This document shows positions 5,996-10,411 of a stretch of DNA of 10,411 nucleotides, in pieces (position 1 is the first letter of the stretch; every line of letters starts with the position of its first letter). The notes under the pieces are model-generated. The model did no database searches, was not told the origin of the DNA, and saw only the letters and a program-made list of their open reading frames with translations. Source of the DNA: JAZKSG01 sp036626215 (GTDB lineage Archaea > Thermoplasmatota > E2 > DHVEG-1); NCBI GenBank assembly GCA_036626215.1, contig JAZKSG010000040.1, positions 1 to 10,411 of the forward strand. Direction: 5' to 3'. Both the position numbers and the translations under genes were made by a program.

Positions 5996-8519
5996 CTATA
6001 GCCTCCATGACTCTTTTATGCATTTCACGGGTAAACTTTTTACGATCCTCCATTAACACTACATCTGATGATCCGACGCTTAACAGGTTGAAGGAGAACG
6101 GTGAGGGTAGATCGTTTTTAAGGGTTTCTAGTTTTATTTTTTGTTTTTCTAGTTTTTTTAGATATTTTTTGGCGTTGGCTATGTCCATAGAGTCTTCCAT
6201 GATTTCCCGGTAGGTTTCTTTTAACGCTGGAAATTCAGGGTCGAGATCTTTAACTATCTTGAATAGTACTGATGAATGTCTCTGTTGTCTTGAGACGCCT
6301 ATTTCGTGTCCGAGGTAGTTTCGAAGCACCATGAATGATCTTATAGCTGTGTGTCGGAAACGTCTTTTCAACATTTCTGTGTTGCTTAACGCTTTTTTAA
6401 GATCGTTTCTAAGTTTTTTTGTGGAGAATAGTTTTTTTATGTTTTTTTCAGATATTTCTTCTTTGTAGCTGGGGTACATTAAATCGAAGCCGTTGTCGGT
6501 GATGGCTATACGGATATTCAGGTCTTTCATCTTGGATAGTCGGTATGCAAAAATCCGTGATAGAGCGTCGTTGGCTCTGCGGCCTACTAGTGTGTGGAAG
6601 ATTATGTGTCTTAGTCCTTCTTGTTCAAATGTTTCTACAAGAAGTTTTTTATCATGTGGTATAGAGAAGTGTTTCTGTTCTTTGAAGTAGTTGTAAAGCG
6701 GTGTTGAGATTTCTTTTTGTTTTTCTTTGTTTTCTATTTTTTTACTGGTTTTTCTTCGATATTTGTTGATTTCCATAGCGAGGTCATAGCTGAGTGGTAG
6801 CTGCTCGGAGAACCATGAGGGGATGGTGGGTGCTGCCTCCGGCCGAGGTTTTACATAGACACGCATTTTTTTAGAGCGTATAAACTCATAGGTTTCACCA
6901 GCTAAAACAAATATATCGTTTTTTTTCAGTCGTTCTGCGAAGCTTTCCTCTATCTTTCCTACATATTTTTTGTTCGTAGTATAGACTTTAACCGCTACTT
7001 CATCAGGTATGGTGCCGATGTTTAGATAATATATTGGTCGAACCATTTTTCCTCTTCGGCCAAATACTTCCTCCTCTTCATCGTACCATATTTTTCCGTA
7101 GACTTTTCGGCTTTCTAGTTCTTCGTATTCACCTGCAAGGTAATGTAATACTTTATGGAAGTTTTTTTTTGATAGATTTCTATAGGGGTAGGCTTGTCTG
7201 ATGAGGTCTAGTGCTTCGTCAAAAGTCCATTTTTTTTCTATAGCCATACCTACGACATGTTGTGCGAGAACGTCAAGCGGGTGGTTTGGGATGTGTACTT
7301 TGTCTAAATGTCCTTTTTTTGCTTCTTCAGCGAGCACTGTACATTCTACAAGGTCATCTCGATCTAGTACTATTATCCGGCCTTTGGAGGTTTCATGGAG
7401 GAAATGTCCACTTCTGCCTATTCGTTGTAAAGCACGGGTTACACTTTTGGGTGAACCTAACAGCACTACTAAGTCTATATATCCTATATCGATGCCTAAT
7501 TCTAGGCTGGTGGAGGAAACCACACATTTTAGATCACCTTTTTTAAGTCTTTCTTCAACGTTTTTGCGTACATCTTTGGATAGAGACCCATGATGTGCCT
7601 CTATATGGTTTTCATATTTTTCGAAACGTGATTTCAAGTTGAAGACTACTCTTTCTGTTGCGCTACGGGTATTGGTAAATATTAGAGTGGTTCTATGATC
7701 TGTTATCAGTTCGTCGAGCATGTTGTACATTTTGTCTGATAAATCTTTAGATGGTGTATAGATGAAATCATCTACTGGTGATAAAACTTCTAAATCAATT
7801 TTTTTTAGATAGTTGATATCTACAATTAAACAATCACGGTTGGTGCCAACCAAAAAATTAGCTATTTTTTTCATCGGCGAGATTGTAGCTGATAGACCTA
7901 TACGTACTGGTTGTGTCTCTAAACCATTTGTTAGCCGTTCTAGAGATAGGGAGAGATGACTTCCTCGTTTGTTGTCTGCCAGACTATGTATTTCATCGGT
8001 TATAATCCATCTTATTTCACGTAGTTTTTTAGAAAACTTTGGTGAGTTCAAAACGATAGCTAGGCTTTCAGGGGTGGTTATGTATATATGTGGTGGTTTG
8101 CGTGTATGTTTTTGTCTTTCTTTTTGGCTGGTGTCTCCAGTTCTTACTCCTACACGTATCTGATCTTTGATGTCGAAACGTTCATAGATTTCGCTGAGTG
8201 GTTCTTCTAGGTTGCGATGTATATCGTTGTTTAAAGCTTTCAGAGGTGAGATGTATAAGATATAGATTTTGTCTTCTAGTTTTCCTTTTTTTGCTAAAGA
8301 CAATAGTTCGTTTATACCTGCTAAAAAAGCGGAGAGTGTTTTACCTGAACCTGTTGGAGATGAAATAAGTGTGTTTTCTCCTTCATGTATTTCTTTTATA
8401 GCGTATTTCTGTGGAGGAGTAAAAGTTTCATATTTATCTCTAAACCATTCTCGTATTTCAGGTTCAAAAATGTTGTATATTTCTTCATCCGGATATTGTT
8501 TGTCAGCTTGTTTAATCAT
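5970..8519 (-). CDS. lhr: Lhr-type large superfamily 2 DNA helicase (Lhr-core)
   Basis: The 849-residue ATP-dependent helicase is close to the usual size of Lhr-core enzymes. The Q-motif region FTPPQ (33-37) comes first. Walker A is SSPTGSGKT (53-61), then TTPESL (148-153). DEIH is at 175-178 and SAT at 210-212. IFTNTRSATE (280-289), STSLELGIDIG (336-346) and the arginine-finger motif QRIGRSGH (365-372) complete the two RecA domains. Beyond them lie the winged helix and Lhr-specific parts: YLNIGTIPD (498-506), the barrel segment YVGKIEESF with GETYEF (519-546), PSWFSEQLPLS (567-577), HTLVGRRANDALSRI (642-656), and RRFRHTAIRSFMVLRNYLG (719-737). Lhr proteins translocate 3' to 5' on single-stranded DNA in repair. 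ATG at 8519 has no good ribosome-binding site; an ATTTAAAA tract (8537-8544, complement) about 22 bases upstream suggests a leaderless start. PdeM-like gene follows. Confidence 0.95.
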   Translation of the reverse strand: MIKQADKQYPDEEIYNIFEPEIREWFRDKYETFTPPQKYAIKEIHEGENTLISSPTGSGKTLSAFLAGINELLSLAKKGKLEDKIYILYISPLKALNNDIHRNLEEPLSEIYERFDIKDQIRVGVRTGDTSQKERQKHTRKPPHIYITTPESLAIVLNSPKFSKKLREIRWIITDEIHSLADNKRGSHLSLSLERLTNGLETQPVRIGLSATISPMKKIANFLVGTNRDCLIVDINYLKKIDLEVLSPVDDFIYTPSKDLSDKMYNMLDELITDHRTTLIFTNTRSATERVVFNLKSRFEKYENHIEAHHGSLSKDVRKNVEERLKKGDLKCVVSSTSLELGIDIGYIDLVVLLGSPKSVTRALQRIGRSGHFLHETSKGRIIVLDRDDLVECTVLAEEAKKGHLDKVHIPNHPLDVLAQHVVGMAIEKKWTFDEALDLIRQAYPYRNLSKKNFHKVLHYLAGEYEELESRKVYGKIWYDEEEEVFGRRGKMVRPIYYLNIGTIPDEVAVKVYTTNKKYVGKIEESFAERLKKNDIFVLAGETYEFIRSKKMRVYVKPRPEAAPTIPSWFSEQLPLSYDLAMEINKYRRKTSKKIENKEKQKEISTPLYNYFKEQKHFSIPHDKKLLVETFEQEGLRHIIFHTLVGRRANDALSRIFAYRLSKMKDLNIRIAITDNGFDLMYPSYKEEISEKNIKKLFSTKKLRNDLKKALSNTEMLKRRFRHTAIRSFMVLRNYLGHEIGVSRQQRHSSVLFKIVKDLDPEFPALKETYREIMEDSMDIANAKKYLKKLEKQKIKLETLKNDLPSPFSFNLLSVGSSDVVLMEDRKKFTREMHKRVMEAIGEKRKKQN

Positions 8520-8562
8520 AATTTAACATTCTCAAAATTTAAAATCAAAGAGGGGGTCGAGT

Positions 8563-8593
8563 TGAAAAAGTCCATAGTAAAAAAACTTTTTCA
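8563..8593 (-). terminator. Hairpin after the MFS gene
   Basis: TGAAAAAGT (8563-8571) and ACTTTTTCA (8585-8593) are perfect 9-base complements around a 13-base loop, immediately after the transporter's TGA. Read on the minus strand, a T7 run lies at the start of the loop. It probably separates transporter transcripts from the helicase gene, whose start codon is 44 bases farther on. Confidence 0.5.
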
Positions 8594-9772
8594 TCAGGTT
8601 TTATTATTTTTGAACAATGTTAGATTAACCAGCAGGATTATTACAATTAGGAATAATATAGATGCTAACCCAATGAATGGTACATCAAAGCTGTATCTGT
8701 CAGCAAGGAACCCTATCACTGATGCGGACGGGCTCGCTAAGAGTATAAGATTTGAACGGTAGAAACCGAGTTTTCCCGCTCTTCCTTTTTCTTCCCATTG
8801 ATCCATCAGGTAAGAAGAGATAATTGGAAATGCTGCAGGGGACAATGATAGTAGAGGACTTATTAGAAATATCATCCATTTTGAATAGGCGTATACCAAG
8901 CCAAGTGTTCCAAAACCTGCAATCAATGCTAAAATAAGGATGATAACTTTTTTGTTGTATTTATCTGAAAAGGTTCCAATTACTGGTTTAAAAATAAATC
9001 CTCCAAGCCCAAGTATCCCTAGTGCTATACCTGCCTGTATTTCAGTAAAAGCTTTTTCTGTTATTAGATACGATGGAAAAAACGACATGTAACTTATCCA
9101 GGTGATAGCTATCAACAAATTGATTAAAAAAATCAGCTGCACTCTTTTTTTCTTGAATACTTTCACTCCATCTACAACCCGCTCCTTTACGGAGACACTT
9201 TCCGGTAGACGAGTTGATTCCTGAGTGCCTTTATAGAATAAGAATATACTGAAAATGCTTATAGCACCCCATATAAAAAAGAAACTACGCCAGTTGTAGT
9301 AGCTAGCTATAGCAGCCGCCAATATAGGCGTTATGTATGCCAATGAACCAGCGCTAGAACGTATACCAAGGGCTTTCCCTCTTTTTTCTTTGAAAATATC
9401 TGTAATCATAGATATTCCGACAGAAGGATATCCGCCAGTCCCCGCGCCTAGTAATATCAAGGCGAAGAGAAACATAAGGTAATGAATCGATACCCCTATC
9501 AAAAAATATGAAAGAGAAAACACAACCATCGCTATTATTATACTAATTTTTCTACCTTTTATATCCGAATAAATACCTGATGGAAATTGCAGTAAAGCAT
9601 AGAAGAGCCACATAGCTGTTAACGCTATACCTGCTTCAGTCCAACCGAAATTAAGTTCTTCTGTTATCCTTGGTAGTAGATTCGATATACTGTATCTTCC
9701 TGAGAGTATGAGAAACCATGCTAGTGATATGCAGCAGAGAGCGATGTAGTTTTTCTTGGTTTTCTCCATCAT
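8594..9772 (-). CDS. Major facilitator superfamily transporter
   Basis: The 392-residue protein has about 12 hydrophobic segments, six on each side of a charged central loop (about 182-210). Motif A is clear between helices 2 and 3: GIYSDIKGRK (66-75). A degenerate copy, GTFSDKYNKK (266-275), occupies the matching place in the second half. GTGGYPSVGISMITDIF (111-127), followed by KEKRGKALGIRSSAGSL (128-144), is typical of helices 4-5 in this superfamily, as is NWRSFFFIWG (160-169). It is a plasma-membrane secondary transporter; the substrate cannot be told from the sequence, though the layout is that of drug/organic-anion-type MFS proteins. Two adjacent ATGs open the frame; upstream there is only a GGAAAA element. 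A TATA box and a palindrome precede it. It may be transcribed apart from the helicase. Confidence 0.9.
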   Translation of the reverse strand: MMEKTKKNYIALCCISLAWFLILSGRYSISNLLPRITEELNFGWTEAGIALTAMWLFYALLQFPSGIYSDIKGRKISIIIAMVVFSLSYFLIGVSIHYLMFLFALILLGAGTGGYPSVGISMITDIFKEKRGKALGIRSSAGSLAYITPILAAAIASYYNWRSFFFIWGAISIFSIFLFYKGTQESTRLPESVSVKERVVDGVKVFKKKRVQLIFLINLLIAITWISYMSFFPSYLITEKAFTEIQAGIALGILGLGGFIFKPVIGTFSDKYNKKVIILILALIAGFGTLGLVYAYSKWMIFLISPLLSLSPAAFPIISSYLMDQWEEKGRAGKLGFYRSNLILLASPSASVIGFLADRYSFDVPFIGLASILFLIVIILLVNLTLFKNNKT

Positions 9773-9793
9773 GTTTTCCGAGGTGTGAAAACA
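9772..9793. promoter_or_regulatory. Palindrome over the predicted transcription start of the MFS gene
   Basis: TGTTTTC and GAAAACA (on either strand) form 7-base arms around an 8-base spacer. The site sits between the TATA box and the start codon, overlapping the expected transcript start near 9778. In archaea repressor sites often lie here. The regulator is unknown. Confidence 0.4.
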
Positions 9794-9799
9794 GCATAG

Positions 9800-9808
9800 T
9801 ATATATTT
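9800..9808 (-). promoter_or_regulatory. TATA box of the MFS gene
   Basis: On the minus strand AAATATATA lies about 32 bases before the ATG at 9772, giving a predicted start site a few bases before the coding region. Confidence 0.55.
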
Positions 9809-9938
9809 CTTTTGGTGGAAAAGCTGGATTTAGTTTTTGTTTTTCTTTTTTAATACTTGTTTTTATCGTTAGATCTACTATTTTTTCATTTTGACATTTT
9901 GAACTAAAAGGTTATTAAGCTAATAAGCTAAAAAGACT

Positions 9939-10058
9939 ATGAAATTGTTTAACAAATATGAAAAACAAATAATCGAAATCCTATTACAAAAAGATACTAA
10001 CTCTATCCGAAATATCCAAAAAATAGGAATAAGCAAAATCACCAATGATTTAATATAA
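9939..10058 (+). CDS. 39-codon HTH-like frame, truncated or separate from the CBS gene
   Basis: ATG at 9939 opens a 39-codon frame ending in TAA at 10056-10058. The sequence KYEKQIIEILLQ (6-17), followed by SIRNIQKIGISKITNDLI (22-39), resembles the first helices and helix-turn-helix of archaeal winged-helix regulators. It stops where the recognition helix and wing should continue. There is no Shine-Dalgarno; a TTATTAAG tract about 24 bases upstream could be a TATA box for a leaderless transcript. The frame continues without another stop into the CBS gene, so it may be the N-terminal part of a former HTH-CBS protein cut by a nonsense codon. It could also be a genuine small protein or chance. 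Confidence 0.4.
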   Translation: MKLFNKYEKQIIEILLQKDTNSIRNIQKIGISKITNDLI

Positions 10059-10059
10059 T
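10049..10059 (+). promoter_or_regulatory. TATA-like box before the CBS gene
   Basis: TTTAATATAAT is centred about 29 bases before ATG 10083, the spacing expected for a leaderless archaeal transcript. No ribosome-binding site is present before that ATG. The box contains the TAA stop of the HTH-like frame. Confidence 0.45.
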
Positions 10060-10082
10060 CGTTGTTCAATTTAAAATCTGGT

Positions 10083-10411
10083 ATGTTAGTTAGAGACATA
10101 ATGAAGAGGGATGTGGCGTCGATAGAAAGTGATTCAACAATTTATAAAGCTTGCAGAGTGTATAGAGATCTTAAAGTGGGTTCACTTCTTGTTACACGTC
10201 AGAAGAAACTTGTTGGGATTGTAACAGAACGAGATATTATAGAACGATCTATGTGTAATCTTTTGGATATTAAAAAAGAAAAAATAAGAGAGATTATGTC
10301 TACAGACGTGAAAACAGTTAACCCTACTGATCGAGTAGATAAAGCTATTAAAAAGATGAAATCAAATAAAATAAGAAGATTACCTGTAGTACAAAGCGGA
10401 GAATTGGTAGG
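10083..10411 (+). CDS. CBS-domain pair protein, partial (C-terminus beyond window)
   Basis: At least 109 codons run to the window edge. The first CBS motif spans about residues 1-58: VRDIMKRDVASIESDSTI (3-20), then VGSLLVTRQKKLVGIVTERD (32-51). The second begins with IREIMSTDVKTVNPTDRV (69-86) and reaches IRRLPVVQSGELV near the edge. Paired CBS domains form a module that binds adenosine nucleotides or S-adenosyl compounds and regulates attached or partner proteins. What lies beyond the edge is unknown, so an attached effector domain cannot be excluded. ATG 10083 is chosen from the TATA spacing and because the CBS motif starts immediately; ATG 10101 is an alternative. Upstream the same frame holds an HTH-like segment interrupted by one TAA. 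Confidence 0.85.
   Translation, partial: MLVRDIMKRDVASIESDSTIYKACRVYRDLKVGSLLVTRQKKLVGIVTERDIIERSMCNLLDIKKEKIREIMSTDVKTVNPTDRVDKAIKKMKSNKIRRLPVVQSGELV

Noticed and set aside
7201..7593. 130-codon plus-strand frame inside the helicase gene
   Set aside because: It is antisense to conserved helicase motifs and has a Ser/Arg/Thr-rich composition typical of shadow frames.
8385..8762. 125-codon plus-strand frame spanning the helicase-MFS gap
   Set aside because: It is antisense to both genes' conserved ends and crosses the hairpin between them; no promoter or ribosome-binding site is convincing.
9773..9938. Possible tRNA or small RNA in the gap right of the MFS gene
   Set aside because: The stretch is A/T-rich with T-tracts and short AAGCTAAT repeats but no cloverleaf, T-loop motif or stable stem beyond the promoter palindrome.

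Overview
The window looks like a piece of a low-GC archaeal chromosome, most likely euryarchaeal. Two genes point that way: a COG1325-type RNA-binding protein, a family known essentially from archaea, and an Lhr-type large helicase encoded with a PdeM-like phosphoesterase. Many genes also have a TATA-like box about 22-32 nt before the start codon, with little or no leader. I cannot name a genus. There is no sign of phage, an insertion sequence, CRISPR, rRNA or tRNA. No gene-free stretch exceeds 300 bases; the longest is 222 bases.

Left end (1-1954). A membrane-anchored, extracytoplasmic protein very rich in N-glycosylation sequons runs off the left edge on the minus strand. It is divergent from a small HPP-family membrane protein. 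The space between them carries a perfect 8-bp-arm palindrome. A COG1325 RNA-binding protein follows, apparently from a leaderless promoter.

RNA/stress cluster (1962-3434, minus). In transcription order this is an ElbB/ES1 (DJ-1 superfamily) protein, an unrecognised 84-residue protein, and a Tpt1/KptA RNA 2'-phosphotransferase. The last two overlap by ATGA. KptA converges on the COG1325 gene with 7 bases between stop codons, sharing a small palindromic A/T tract.

Middle (3604-4949, plus). A DUF429 predicted nuclease (RNase H fold) and a DUF72 TIM-barrel protein lie in tandem. Opposite them, at 4966-5112 minus, is a convincing 48-codon gene with a strong ribosome-binding site.

Repair cluster (5255-9772, minus). 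An MFS transporter is followed by a hairpin and T-run. Then come an 849-residue Lhr-core helicase and a PdeM-like metallophosphoesterase that overlap and look translationally coupled. The same helicase-phosphoesterase pair occurs in bacterial ligase-associated repair operons, but no ligase gene is present here.

Right end (9939-10411, plus). A 39-codon reading frame resembling the start of a helix-turn-helix domain ends at a TAA. In the same frame, 24 bases later, a two-CBS-domain protein begins and runs off the window. The TAA lies inside a TATA-like box correctly placed for the CBS gene, so this is either a broken HTH-CBS fusion or two separate units.
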